In this document: in pieces, positions 1 through 10,166 of the stretch | How positions within the stretch are numbered: position 1 is the stretch's first letter | Layout: each line of letters opens with the position of its first letter | Origin: RYN-230 sp963829725 | GTDB lineage: Bacteria; Actinomycetota; Actinomycetes; Streptosporangiales; Streptosporangiaceae | Assembly (NCBI GenBank): GCA_963829725.1 | Contig: CAWHJW010000005.1 | Coordinates: forward strand, 558,001-622,000 | Length of the DNA stretch: 64,000 bases | Direction: 5' to 3' | Notes under the pieces: generated by a model | Told to the model about the DNA's origin: nothing | Seen by the model: the letters and a program-made list of their open reading frames with translations, nothing else | The model's database searches: none | Program-made: the position numbers and the translations under genes

Positions 1-104
1 GGGCGGGCTATCTGGCCGCTCCGGGCTCATCGGCCCCCAGGAGGGCGGCGCCGTCCCGGGGGCCGCCCGGACCCTGGCGACGTCCCGGTCCCCGCCAGGC
101 CCGG

Positions 105-498
105 ATGGACCCCCACGAGCCGGCGGACAGGATGGACAGCGCACTGGCCGCCGAGCCCACCGACAACACGGAAGCCAGGGAGCCTGGCCGAGCCGATGGA
201 CAGGATCGAGCCCGCGGACCCGATCGACAGGATCGACCCAGCCGAGCCGATCGACAGGATGGACCCGGCCGACCCGATGCTCAGGATCGACCCGGCCGAG
301 CCGCCTGGCGGGCGCGCGCGGCGGATGGCCCGGATGACGGTGCACCGCATGCCAGCATTCTGCCCCGCCGCGCCGACCAGCGGCCCCGCGGGGCCGGCCG
401 GAGGGCAGCCTGGGGCCGGTATGTCTGGGCAGGTCAGTCGGTGCGGCCCGCGGCCGCCTCGAGTGACTCCGGGTGCTGCCGCCGGTAGTGCTCGGTGA
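105..498 (+). CDS. Small protein with 9-residue acidic repeats (frameshifted)
   Basis: Function unknown. The reading frame opens at ATG 105 and, after one extra base near 186, continues in the frame that ends at TGA 496-498. Removing that base gives about 130 residues: an acidic N-terminus, then about four 9-residue units of the type AEPIDRIDP (187-303), then a basic, Pro/Gly/Ala-rich tail. The repeat is regular as protein in this frame, and I recall similar repeat proteins of unknown function from other actinobacteria, which argues for coding. Against it: the last 65 bases lie antisense to the small zinc-finger-like gene at 434-604, and no clear ribosome binding site is seen. The real C-terminus may be earlier, or the locus may be non-coding tandem repeat DNA. 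Confidence 0.35.
187..303 (+). repeat. Tandem 27-bp repeat, about 4.3 copies
   Basis: Four imperfect 27-bp units followed by a partial unit. Translated in the plus frame each unit reads roughly A-(E/D)-P-(I/M)-D-R-(I/M)-(E/D)-P. The opposite strand also stays open and gives a Gly-Ser-Ala-Ile-Leu repeat, so an open frame alone does not show which strand codes. Confidence 0.8.
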
Positions 499-604
499 GC
501 ACGGTGCTGGCCTGGCCCGGGCGGTAGGCCATGGTGCGCTGGCAGATCTCGCAGCGCAGCAGGGGAAGCTGCGTCACGGTAACGGGGAAGCGGGGGCTGC
601 TCAT
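434..604 (-). CDS. 56-residue zinc-finger-like small protein
   Basis: A short gene on the minus strand, start ATG at 604-602 and stop TGA at 436-434. The 56-residue product has a compact pattern CEIC (residues 18-21) followed by HYRRQH (residues 39-44), that is Cys-X2-Cys-X17-His-X4-His, which looks like a single C2H2-type zinc-binding module. The rest is a short Pro-rich N-terminus and an acidic/Ala tail. I infer a small DNA- or protein-binding factor; I cannot name a family. A G-rich stretch lies just upstream of the start but is close to it. It runs convergently into the repeat-protein frame at 105-498. The metal-ligand spacing and natural composition make this a better coding candidate than the antisense overlap. 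Confidence 0.6.
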   Translation of the reverse strand: MSSPRFPVTVTQLPLLRCEICQRTMAYRPGQASTVLTEHYRRQHPESLEAAAGRTD

Positions 605-728
605 CACCCCCCATCATGCCAGAGTCATGGTCGTGACCGGGGCAGCGACGTCCCGGCGGGTGGCCGCCGTGTCCCGCGGCCGCGTCCCGCGGCGCCGGGC
701 CGCGGGACGGCACAGCGAGGAGGAACCA

Positions 729-1490
729 GTGACGGTACTGGACAGCTTCCGACTGGCGGGCCGGAAGGCCCTGGTGACCGGGGGTAACCAGGGGCTGGGC
801 AAGGCCTTCGCGGCCGCCCTTGCCCAGGCCGGCGCAGAGGTGGTCATCGTGGGCCGGGACGGCAGCCGGAACGCGGCCGCGGTCACGGATCTCCGGGATC
901 AGGGCCTGCCCGTCACCGCGATCGACGCCGACATCACCACGTCCGCCGAGGCGGCGGCCGACCAGGCCGCGGCCGCCCTGGGCGGCCTGGACATCCTGGT
1001 CAACAACGCCGGCGTCTGCTATCACAGCGAGTCCTGGCAGGTGACCGATGAGCAATGGGCGGCCGTCTTCGACCTGAACGTGCGGGCACTGTGGCAGTGC
1101 AGCCGGGCCGCCGGCCGTCATATGGCCCGGTCGGGCGGGGGCTCCATCATCAACGTGGGCTCGATCTCCGGGATAATCGTCAACCGGCCGCAGTGGCAGC
1201 CCGCCTACAACGCCTCCAAGGCCGCTGTGCACCAGCTGACCAAGTCACTGGCCGCCGAATGGGCCGTGCTGGGCATCCGGGTCAACGCCATCGCTCCCGG
1301 CTACGTGAAAACCGACATGGCACCGGTGGACCGCCCGGAGTTCCGGCGGTACTGGATCGAGGACACCCCGCAGCAGCGGTACGCCATGCCCGAGGAGATC
1401 GCGCCCAGCGTCGTCTTTCTGGCCAGCGAGGCCGCCTCGTTCATCACCGGCTCGGTCCTGGTCATCGACGGCGGCTACACCCTCTGGTGA
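729..1490 (+). CDS. SDR family oxidoreductase
   Basis: Short-chain dehydrogenase/reductase of 253 residues, the usual length for classical SDRs. The N-terminus carries the dinucleotide-binding TGGNQGLG motif (about residues 16-23), then NNAG (about 96-99), a catalytic serine in the VGSISG strand and the catalytic YNASK motif. The C-terminus ends in the INGG-like IDGGYTLW found in gluconate/polyol dehydrogenase-like SDRs, so a sugar or polyol substrate is plausible but not shown. Start GTG 729 is chosen because AGGAGG lies just upstream (718-724) and it gives the normal family N-terminus; the open frame further upstream (from 531) has no family-like sequence. It stands alone, convergent with the malic enzyme gene. 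Confidence 0.9.
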   Translation: MTVLDSFRLAGRKALVTGGNQGLGKAFAAALAQAGAEVVIVGRDGSRNAAAVTDLRDQGLPVTAIDADITTSAEAAADQAAAALGGLDILVNNAGVCYHSESWQVTDEQWAAVFDLNVRALWQCSRAAGRHMARSGGGSIINVGSISGIIVNRPQWQPAYNASKAAVHQLTKSLAAEWAVLGIRVNAIAPGYVKTDMAPVDRPEFRRYWIEDTPQQRYAMPEEIAPSVVFLASEAASFITGSVLVIDGGYTLW

Positions 1491-1563
1491 CAGCCGTCGC
1501 CGCGCCGGGGCGGGATGGCGGTGGCGGGCTCCCCTCGGGTGGCCAGCGGCTCCGGCGGGCTGC

Positions 1564-3234
1564 CTAGTACTCCGGCAACCAGCGGGTGCGCTCGATGGCC
1601 GCGTCGATCTCCCCGCCGGACATCGGCCGCGCAACCCGGCCGGCGACCGCGGCCCGGGCCACCTCGCGGGCCACCGAGGTGGCGGTGGCCACCAGCTGGT
1701 CCCCTCCGGGCAGCAGCGCTCCCCCGGCGCCGGGGCGGAGCGTGGCCTGGCCACACACCGCCGCCGCGGCCGCTGTCATCATCGCGTCGGTGACCCGGGT
1801 CGCCCGCACCGCGGTGACCGCCAGGCCGATGCCCGGGAAGATGTACACGTTGTTGCACTGCGTCACGGGCAGGCTGGCCCCGCCGACGCGCATCGGCGGG
1901 AACGGCGAGCCGGCCGCCACCAGCGCGCGGCCCTCTGTCCAGTCGGCCAGGTCCTGCGGGCGCGCCTCGCTCCGCGAGGTCGGGTTGGACAGCGGCATGA
2001 TGATCGGCCGCGGCACATGCCGGGCCATCTCCCGGACGATCTTCTCACTGAACGCGCCCGTCGCCGTGGACAGCCCGATCAGTGCGGTGGGCTGCACGGC
2101 CGCCATCACCTCGGCGAAACTGGCCGGCTCCGCGCCGCCCGGGCCGCTGCGGCCGGCCTCCGCGGCCGGGGCGGTCACGGCGCTGGCCGGGTGGGCGAAC
2201 TGGCGCTGCGCCGGGCTCAGGTCAGTCCGCTCCGCGGCGAGCAGCCCGCGCACGTCGACCACGTAGATCCGGTTCCGGGCCGCCTGCTCGGACAGCCCGT
2301 CCGCCACCATGGAGCGGGCGATCTGCTCGCACACCCCGATGCCGGCCGAGCCGGCCCCGAGCATGACGACCTTCTGCTCCCGGGCCCGTGACCCAGTGGC
2401 GACCGCGGCCGCGGATAGTGCCGCCGCAACCACCGCGGCCGTGCCCTGGATATCGTCGTTGAACGTGAGCAGCTGATCGCGGTAACGCTCCAGGATGGGC
2501 AGCGCGTGCAGCGTGGCGAAGTCCTCCCACTGCACCAGCACGTGCGGCAGCTCGGCACGGACTGCCTGGACGAACCGGTCCACGAAGCGGTCGTAATCCT
2601 CGCCGGTCACCCGGCGGTGCCGCCAGCCCAGGTACATCGGGTCGTCCAGCAGCTCCGCGTTGTCCGTCCCGGCGTCGAGCACCACCGGCAGGGTGCGGGC
2701 CGGGTCGATGCCGGCGAGCGCGGTGTACAGGGACAGCTTGCCGATCGGGATGCCCATCCCGCCGATGCCCTGGTCGCCCAGCCCGAGGATGCGCTGGCCG
2801 TCGGTCACCACGATGACGTCGACCGCGCGGCGCGGCCGGTTGCGCAGGATTTCCCCGGCCCGGTCCGCGTCGGGATAGGCGATGAACAGGCCGCGCGGGC
2901 GCCGGTAGATCTCGCTGAAGCGCTGGCAGGCCAGCCCCACCGTCGGGGTGTAGATGATCGGCAGCATCTCCTCGACGTGCTCGCTGACCAGCCGGTAGAA
3001 CAGCGTCTCGTTGGTGTCCTGCAAGGCGCGCAGGTTGACGTGCCGGGCGAGGTCGGTGGGCTGTTCCCGGAACGCCTGGTAAGACCGCGCCGCCTGCTGG
3101 TCCAGGGTCTCCACCACGCTGGGCAGCAGCCCCCGCAGGCCCAGCGAGGACCGCTCCGCCTCGGTGTAGGCGGTGCCCTTGTTCCGCAGCGGGTCCTCGA
3201 GCGCCCACTGGCCATCCGGGCTTATCACGCTCAT
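1564..3234 (-). CDS. NAD-dependent malic enzyme
   Basis: Oxidative decarboxylation of malate to pyruvate with reduction of NAD(P). The 556-residue product matches the length of large-type (SfcA/MaeA-like) malic enzymes. Seen in order: the N-terminal malic domain with FIAYPDADRAG, the highly conserved VVTDGQRILGLGDQGIGG stretch, DAGTDNAELL, then the C-terminal NAD-binding domain with the GAGSAGIG Rossmann motif and the PLSNPTSRSEA segment. Start ATG 3234-3232 gives the family N-terminus (MSVISPDG); the open frame upstream of it is low-complexity shadow. No neighbour suggests an operon. The cofactor assignment to NAD comes from similarity to the SfcA type rather than from a specificity residue I could check. 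Confidence 0.93.
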   Translation of the reverse strand: MSVISPDGQWALEDPLRNKGTAYTEAERSSLGLRGLLPSVVETLDQQAARSYQAFREQPTDLARHVNLRALQDTNETLFYRLVSEHVEEMLPIIYTPTVGLACQRFSEIYRRPRGLFIAYPDADRAGEILRNRPRRAVDVIVVTDGQRILGLGDQGIGGMGIPIGKLSLYTALAGIDPARTLPVVLDAGTDNAELLDDPMYLGWRHRRVTGEDYDRFVDRFVQAVRAELPHVLVQWEDFATLHALPILERYRDQLLTFNDDIQGTAAVVAAALSAAAVATGSRAREQKVVMLGAGSAGIGVCEQIARSMVADGLSEQAARNRIYVVDVRGLLAAERTDLSPAQRQFAHPASAVTAPAAEAGRSGPGGAEPASFAEVMAAVQPTALIGLSTATGAFSEKIVREMARHVPRPIIMPLSNPTSRSEARPQDLADWTEGRALVAAGSPFPPMRVGGASLPVTQCNNVYIFPGIGLAVTAVRATRVTDAMMTAAAAAVCGQATLRPGAGGALLPGGDQLVATATSVAREVARAAVAGRVARPMSGGEIDAAIERTRWLPEY

Positions 3235-3281
3235 AACTCTCGTTCTACCCGTGATCTCCCGGCAGGGGCAGACCTGCGGGC

Positions 3282-3488
3282 GTGGCAGTAACAATTCGCC
3301 CAGCGGTCCCGCGCGACGCGGAACAGGTGGAACGGCTCCGGGTGGCCGGCTGGCAGGCGGCCTACCGCGGCCTGGTGCCCGACGGCTACCTCGACGGGAT
3401 GCAGGTCGATCCGGGCCGCCGCCGGGCGCGGATGACGGGGCCGGCCGCCCCGCCCCCCGGCCTCGCCGCTGACGATGGCCAGGGCTAG
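3282..3488 (+). pseudogene. Truncated GNAT acetyltransferase remnant
   Basis: GTG 3282 opens 68 codons whose first 50 residues read like the start of a GNAT N-acetyltransferase: IRPAVPRDAEQVERLRVAGW, then AYRGLVPDGYLDGM and a DPGRRRARM segment. A full GNAT domain is about 150-170 residues; here the acetyl-CoA binding core is absent and the frame ends in low-complexity sequence that meets the 3' end of the convergent AI-2E-type gene. I read this as the 5' remnant of a gene cut by a deletion. A functional peptide cannot be excluded but there is no support for one. Confidence 0.6.
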
Positions 3489-4624
3489 TCGGCGGCCCGG
3501 TCGGCCATGACACCGGCGGGCGCGGTGGCCTGCCACACCTCCCGGGTCACCACCTGGATGGCCCCGGCCGCCGGGATGGCCAGCAGCGCCCCTACGAACG
3601 CGCCGAAGATGCCGCCGATCCAGCTGCCCATCTCCCCGCCGACCAGGATGGCCAGCAGCACCAGCAGCGGGTTCACCCGGACCGTGCGGCTCATCACGAT
3701 CGGGTTCAGCACATGGTTTTCCAGCTGCGTGTAGATCAGGAAGACGGCCAGCGTGACGATCCCGGCGGTCAGCGAGTGGGCGGCCGCGAACAGGACGGTG
3801 GGAATCCCGGCCAGCGCGCCGCCGATCATCGGGAGGAAGTCCACCAGCGCCACCCAGAGCGCCCACAGGAACGGGAACGGCACGCCGGTCACCAGCAGCG
3901 TGACGAATACCACCACCCCGGCGATCAGCGAGGTCAGGAAGTTGCCCAGCATGTAGCCGGTGACCGACCGGTTGACCTCGTGGGCGATCCGCTGGTAGCG
4001 CGCGGCCCGGTCCGGGGCCATGGAGCCGAGCAGGGCCACCCGCATCTTCGGCCCCTCCAGCAGCAGCAGGAGCACCAGGACGAAGATGGTCAGCAGTTCC
4101 AGCAGCAGCGACAACGCTCCCTTGCCCAGGCTGAGGGCCGGCTTGGCCAGCCCCTCGCCGAAGCTGACCAGCTTGGGGGCGTTCTTCTGCACCCAGGTCT
4201 GCACGTGGTAGCGCCGTGCCAGCTGACCGATCCAGCCGCGGCCGTGCTGCGCCGCGGAGAGGTAGGTCGGCAGCTTCTGGGCCAGGTGGCCGATCCCGTT
4301 GGCCAGCGGATACCCGAAAGCCACCGCCAGGCCCAGGAAGACGAGCACCGCCCACAGCGTCACCACCGCGACGGCCCACCCGCGGCGCCGGATCTTCCAC
4401 CGCTGCAGGGCCACGACCAGGGGGTTCAGCAGCACGCTGATGAAGGACGCGACCAGGATCAGCAGTAGTACGTCGCGCAGCCGGAAAACGATCTTCCCGA
4501 GCAGGTAGACCACGACCGCCACGGCGGCTACGGCCAGGATCGTGCGCAGCGGCACTCCCCTGGCCCCGGCGGCCGCCCAGAGCCGGTCACGCCGGGTCGG
4601 GGGCGGCGGAACATCGTTGCCCAC
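3485..4624 (-). CDS. AI-2E family transporter (PerM/YhhQ-like permease)
   Basis: Integral membrane protein of 379 residues in the AI-2E transporter (formerly UPF0118) family. Visible features are two close N-terminal membrane helices (about residues 28-70), a soluble central stretch, and a hydrophobic C-terminal half with family-typical GNFLTSLIAG, WALWVALVDFLPMIGG and YTQLENHVLNPIVMSRTV motifs. Family members move small molecules or Na+/H+ and only a few are linked to autoinducer-2, so the substrate is open. The start is GTG 4624-4622, giving MGNDVPPPP. The gene overlaps by four bases the end of the convergent GNAT remnant and is divergent from pgm. Confidence 0.88.
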   Translation of the reverse strand: MGNDVPPPPTRRDRLWAAAGARGVPLRTILAVAAVAVVVYLLGKIVFRLRDVLLLILVASFISVLLNPLVVALQRWKIRRRGWAVAVVTLWAVLVFLGLAVAFGYPLANGIGHLAQKLPTYLSAAQHGRGWIGQLARRYHVQTWVQKNAPKLVSFGEGLAKPALSLGKGALSLLLELLTIFVLVLLLLLEGPKMRVALLGSMAPDRAARYQRIAHEVNRSVTGYMLGNFLTSLIAGVVVFVTLLVTGVPFPFLWALWVALVDFLPMIGGALAGIPTVLFAAAHSLTAGIVTLAVFLIYTQLENHVLNPIVMSRTVRVNPLLVLLAILVGGEMGSWIGGIFGAFVGALLAIPAAGAIQVVTREVWQATAPAGVMADRAAD

Positions 4625-4786
4625 CCGGCCATCATGGCAGCCCGCCCCAGATTCCGGGGCAGGCCACCCATGGCGGGGCGCCCGGATTACCGGAACACTA
4701 GATGCCCTGAGCTCAGCGCAATTGGGTACCTCCCTTCGTGCCTAACGGCGCACAGTGGGTACTGGCACACGGGTGAGGAGCTGACG

Positions 4787-6441
<1,655 letters not shown>

Positions 6442-6491
6442 CGCCGGCCGCGGGTGAGGGGTACACATGGCCGAGCGGGTGAGGGGTGCGT

Positions 6492-7730
6492 ATGACAGAT
6501 AAGCATGTTCTGGGCATCGTGCTGGCGGGCGGCGCAGGTAAGCGGCTGTCGCCGCTGACGGCGGACCGCGCCAAGCCGGCCGTGCCGTTCGCCGGCCTGT
6601 ACCGGCTCATCGACTTCGCGCTGTCCAACCTGGTCAACGCGGGCATCTTGCGGATCGCCGTGCTGACCCAGTACAAGAGCCACAGCCTGGACCGGCACAT
6701 CACCACCACCTGGCGGATGAGCACCCTGCTCGGCAACTACGTCACCCCGGTACCGGCCCAGCAGCGGCTCGGGCCGCACTGGTACACCGGGTCCGCGGAC
6801 GCCATCTACCAGTCGCTGAACCTCATCTACGACGAGCGCCCGGAGCTGGTGATCGTGTTCGGCGCGGACCACGTGTACCGGATGAACCCCCGGCAGATGA
6901 TCGACCAGCACTGCGAGCACGGGGCCGGGGTCACCGTGGCGGCCATCCCGGTGCCCCGGGCCGAGGCCACCGCGTTCGGCGTGATCCAGGCCGGGGCCGA
7001 CGGGCTCACCCTGGAGGCCTTCCTGGAGAAGCCCGCGGATCCTCCCCCGCTGCCGGGCCGGCCGGATCAGGCGTACGCCTCGATGGGCAACTACCTGTTC
7101 TCCACCGACGTGCTCATCGAGGCGCTGCGCAAGGACGCGGCGAACTCGGCCAGCCGGCATGACATGGGCGGCGACATCATCCCCATGCTGGTGGAGGAGG
7201 GCAAAGCCCAGGTCTACGACTTCATGGGCAACAAAGTTCCCGGCGCGAGCGAGCGGGACGCCGGCTACTGGCGCGACGTCGGGACGCTGGACTCCTACTT
7301 CGACGCGCACATGGACCTGTGCGCGATCCACCCGGTGTTCAACCTGTACAACGACGGATGGCCGATCCTGACTAACGTGCCGAGCCTGCCGCCCGCCAAG
7401 TTCGTGCATGATTCCGGCGAGCGGGTCGGCCGGGCCATCGACAGCCTGGTGAGCAACGGCGTCATCGTGTCCGGCGGGCTGGTCCGCGAGTCGGTGCTCT
7501 CCCCCGGAGTCCGGGTCAACAGCTGGTCCAGGGTGGAGCGATCGGTGATCCTGAACAACACGATCATCGGCCGTCACGCAGTGGTCAAGGACGCGATCAT
7601 CGACAAGAACGTCACCATCCCCGAGGGGGTCACCATCGGCGTGGACAAGGAGCAGGACAAGGCCCGCGGCTTCGTGGTCTCCGAGGGCGGCATCACCGTA
7701 GTGGGCAAGAGCCAGAAGGTCACCGGGTGA
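6492..7730 (+). CDS. glgC: Glucose-1-phosphate adenylyltransferase
   Basis: Makes ADP-glucose from glucose-1-phosphate and ATP, the committed step towards glycogen and, in actinobacteria, maltose-1-phosphate. The 412-residue product has the nucleotidyltransferase signature VLAGGAGKRLSPLT near the N-terminus, the RAKPAVPFAG substrate loop, FGADHVYRM, FLEKPADPPP, and a C-terminal left-handed beta-helix (hexapeptide-like VNSWSRVERSVILNN region). Start ATG 6492 has GAGGGG (6481-6486) at good spacing; GTG 6486 would bury that site. It sits between pgm and glgA, and its TGA overlaps the glgA start as GTGA, which implies translational coupling. Confidence 0.95.
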   Translation: MTDKHVLGIVLAGGAGKRLSPLTADRAKPAVPFAGLYRLIDFALSNLVNAGILRIAVLTQYKSHSLDRHITTTWRMSTLLGNYVTPVPAQQRLGPHWYTGSADAIYQSLNLIYDERPELVIVFGADHVYRMNPRQMIDQHCEHGAGVTVAAIPVPRAEATAFGVIQAGADGLTLEAFLEKPADPPPLPGRPDQAYASMGNYLFSTDVLIEALRKDAANSASRHDMGGDIIPMLVEEGKAQVYDFMGNKVPGASERDAGYWRDVGTLDSYFDAHMDLCAIHPVFNLYNDGWPILTNVPSLPPAKFVHDSGERVGRAIDSLVSNGVIVSGGLVRESVLSPGVRVNSWSRVERSVILNNTIIGRHAVVKDAIIDKNVTIPEGVTIGVDKEQDKARGFVVSEGGITVVGKSQKVTG

Positions 7731-8938
7731 CGGCCGGGGCGGGAACCGGGCCAGAGGCAGCCAGGCCATGGACGTCGGCCGGGCGGCGGCTCCGGGTGGC
7801 GCTGCTCACCCGGGAGTACCCGCCCGAGGTGTACGGCGGGGCCGGGGTGCACGTGGCCTACCTGGCCAGGGAACTCGCCTCCCGGGTGGACCTGGCCGTG
7901 CACTGCCAGGGCGGGGAGCGGCCGGACGCGATAGCACACCAGCCGTGGCCGGCCCTCGCGGGCGCGAACCAGGCGCTGGCGACCATCTCCACCGACCTGG
8001 CGATGACCGGCGCGGTGGCAGGCATGGACCTGGTGCACTCGCACACCTGGTACGCCAACCTGGCGGGTCACCTCGCGTCGCTGCTGTACGACGTGCCGCA
8101 CGTGATGACGGTGCACTCGCTGGAGCCGCTGCGGCCGTGGAAAGCCGAGCAGCTGGGCGGCGGCTACGCGCTGTCGAGCTGGTGCGAGCGCGTGGCGGTG
8201 GAGTCGGCCGCCGCGGTCATCGCGGTATCCGAGGGGATGCGCGCCGACGTGCTGGCCGCCTACCCGGCGGTGCCCCCGGACCGGATCAAGGTCATCCGCA
8301 ACGGCATCGACACGGTGGAGTACGCGCCGGATCCCGGGACCGCGGTCCTGCGGCGGCACGGGATCGACCCGCGGCGCCCGATAGTGATCTTCGTCGGCCG
8401 GATCACCCGGCAGAAAGGGCTGCCGGTCCTGCTCCGTGCGGCGGCCAGCCTGGCGCCGGAGGCCCAGCTGGTGCTGTGCGCCGGGCAGCCGGACACCGCC
8501 GAGCTGGCTGACGAGGTGATCGGGCTGGTCACCGGCCTGCAGGCCAGCCGGTCGGGGGTGATCTGGATCCCCGAGATGCTGCCCAAGCGGGAGGTCATCC
8601 AGCTGCTGTCGCACGCCACCGCGTTCACCTGCCCCTCGCGTTACGAGCCGCTCGGCATCGTGAACCTGGAGGCGATGGCCTGCGGTACCGCGGTCGTAGC
8701 GTCACGCGTCGGCGGCATCCCCGAGGTGGTAGCGGACGCGGAGACCGGCCTGCTGGTCCCGCCGGATGATCCCGCGGCCCTGGCCGCTGCCCTCAACGCG
8801 CTGGTGGGCAACCCCGGCCGGGCCTCGGCCATGGGCGCCGCGGGGCGCAAGCGGGCCGCGGCGGAGTTCAGCTGGGACACCATCGCCGACCAGACGGCCG
8901 CCCTCTACACCAGCCTCACCGCAGCCGTCCCGCGCTGA
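7727..8938 (+). CDS. glgA: Glycogen synthase, actinobacterial (GlgA/GlgM) type
   Basis: GT4-type ADP-glucose glycosyltransferase of 403 residues. The N-terminal REYPPEVYGGAGVHVAYL loop is the hallmark of the actinobacterial/corynebacterial glycogen synthase group; the second domain has VGRITRQKGLPVLL, the CPSRYEPLGIVNLEAMACG donor-binding motif and the VASRVGGIPEVV segment. In mycobacteria the homologue (GlgM) makes alpha-maltose-1-phosphate from ADP-glucose and glucose-1-phosphate, so this is probably a GlgM, which would supply the GlgE route; which activity dominates cannot be read from sequence alone. The GTG start overlaps the glgC stop (GTGA), so both are one translational unit with pgm just upstream. 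Confidence 0.92.
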   Translation: MTAGAGTGPEAARPWTSAGRRLRVALLTREYPPEVYGGAGVHVAYLARELASRVDLAVHCQGGERPDAIAHQPWPALAGANQALATISTDLAMTGAVAGMDLVHSHTWYANLAGHLASLLYDVPHVMTVHSLEPLRPWKAEQLGGGYALSSWCERVAVESAAAVIAVSEGMRADVLAAYPAVPPDRIKVIRNGIDTVEYAPDPGTAVLRRHGIDPRRPIVIFVGRITRQKGLPVLLRAAASLAPEAQLVLCAGQPDTAELADEVIGLVTGLQASRSGVIWIPEMLPKREVIQLLSHATAFTCPSRYEPLGIVNLEAMACGTAVVASRVGGIPEVVADAETGLLVPPDDPAALAAALNALVGNPGRASAMGAAGRKRAAAEFSWDTIADQTAALYTSLTAAVPR

Positions 8939-9176
8939 CCGCCCCGCCCCAGGGCAGGTGCACAGATCACCCAGCCCATGCACATGAAGATCGCGTGATT
9001 AAGGGTCTGCGCAGTTCAGGGCGCGTGTCGTTGAAAGGCTGGCCGGGCTTTGCCGCAAAGTGAGACCGCCCCGGCGCCGCAATGAACAAGCATTGGGCAA
9101 GTCTTGCTGGCGACAGCACAGACGGGAGAAGGCGTGAGCGACGCAGGCGTGCACGCACTGATCCCGGCCGCGCCGG
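8939..9176. other. Intergenic region, AT-richer, no confident gene
   Basis: 238 bases between the convergent glgA and GST genes. Codon bias is lost and the base composition is lower in GC than the flanks. Several short frames stay open on both strands but none resembles a family. It could be the worn edge of a mobile element; I see no terminal inverted repeats. Confidence 0.4.
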
Positions 9177-10166
9177 TCAGGCCGCGAGGGACCCACGGCC
9201 GTGCGGCGCCGTCCAGTCCAGGATGGGCCCGGCGGGCACGATGCGCAGCGGGTTGAGCTTGGGATGCGTGCCGTAGTAGTGCCGTTTGATGTGGTCGAAA
9301 TTGGTCGTCCCGCCGAAGGCGGGGATGGCGTACAGGTCGCGGGCGTAAGGCCACAGGTTCGGGTAGTCGGCCAGGCGGCGCAGGTTGGCCTTGAAGTGGG
9401 TGACGTAGACCGCGTCGAACCTGGCCAGGGTCACCCACAGCCGCACATCCGCCTCGGTGATCGCATCGCCGAGCAGGTACCGCCGGGTGGCCAGCCGCTG
9501 GTCCAGGTCGTCCAGCGTGGCGAACAACTCGGCCACGGCGGTGTTGTACGCCTGCTGGGAGGTGGCGAATCCGCACCGGTAGACGCCGTTGTTGACGGTG
9601 GCGTAGACCCGCTCGTTCAGCGCGTCGATCTCGGCGCGGAGCGCCGCCGGGTAGAGGCTGATGCCCGGCGTGGCCCACTCGCCGAACTGGGTAGCCAGGT
9701 CGATCGTGATGTCAGGGAAGTTGTTGGAGACGATCTGGCCGGCCTGCTTGTCCCACAGCACCGGCACGGACACATGCCCGTCATAGCCGGGCTCGGTCAC
9801 CTCGTAGGCCTCACGCAGCAGCGTGAAGCCGTTCACCGGGTCCGGGGTGTACCCGAGGCCGTCGCGGAACGCCCAGCCCCGCCCGTCCCGGACCGGGTCC
9901 ACCACCGACATGGAGATCGCCTCGTCCAGGCCGAGGAGGGAGCGCACGATCACCGACCGGTGCGCCCACGGGCAGGCCAGCGACACATAGAGGTGGTAGC
10001 GGCCGGCCTGGGCCGGGTAACTGCTGGGCCCGTCGGCGGTGATCCGGCCCTGGAAGCGGTACAGCGGCCGGACGAACGCGCCGTCCGCCCGCCGCGCTGC
10101 CTTCAGGCTGTAGTCACCGAACCGCGTGAAATCGACCGGGCTCGCTACCGCAGCAGCAGTCGTCAT
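9177..10166 (-). CDS. Glutathione S-transferase family (Xi-class, glutathionyl-hydroquinone reductase-like)
   Basis: A 329-residue protein of the Xi class (YqjG/PcpF-like), enzymes that reduce glutathionyl- or, in thiol-different bacteria, related thiol-quinone conjugates. The thioredoxin-like domain carries the catalytic SLACPWAHRSVIVR motif, with WAFRDGLGYTPDPVNGF and SNNFPDIT following; the all-helical C-terminal domain has RCGFATSQQAYNTAV and ARFDAVYVTHFKANLR, both typical of the class. Actinobacteria use mycothiol, so the physiological thiol may not be glutathione. The start ATG 10166-10164 gives the normal family N-terminus; the longer open frame upstream is a compositional artefact. 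Divergent from the STAND gene with about 0.7 kb between. Confidence 0.9.
   Translation of the reverse strand: MTTAAAVASPVDFTRFGDYSLKAARRADGAFVRPLYRFQGRITADGPSSYPAQAGRYHLYVSLACPWAHRSVIVRSLLGLDEAISMSVVDPVRDGRGWAFRDGLGYTPDPVNGFTLLREAYEVTEPGYDGHVSVPVLWDKQAGQIVSNNFPDITIDLATQFGEWATPGISLYPAALRAEIDALNERVYATVNNGVYRCGFATSQQAYNTAVAELFATLDDLDQRLATRRYLLGDAITEADVRLWVTLARFDAVYVTHFKANLRRLADYPNLWPYARDLYAIPAFGGTTNFDHIKRHYYGTHPKLNPLRIVPAGPILDWTAPHGRGSLAA

Noticed and set aside
27..1232. Long minus-strand open frame with Gly-Ser-Ala-Ile-Leu repeats
   Set aside because: It runs antisense to the SDR gene and to the tandem repeat; long shadow frames are common at this GC content and it matches no family outside the repeat.
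8939..9176. Possible insertion-sequence edge in an AT-richer spacer
   Set aside because: No terminal repeats, transposase motif or target duplication could be seen.
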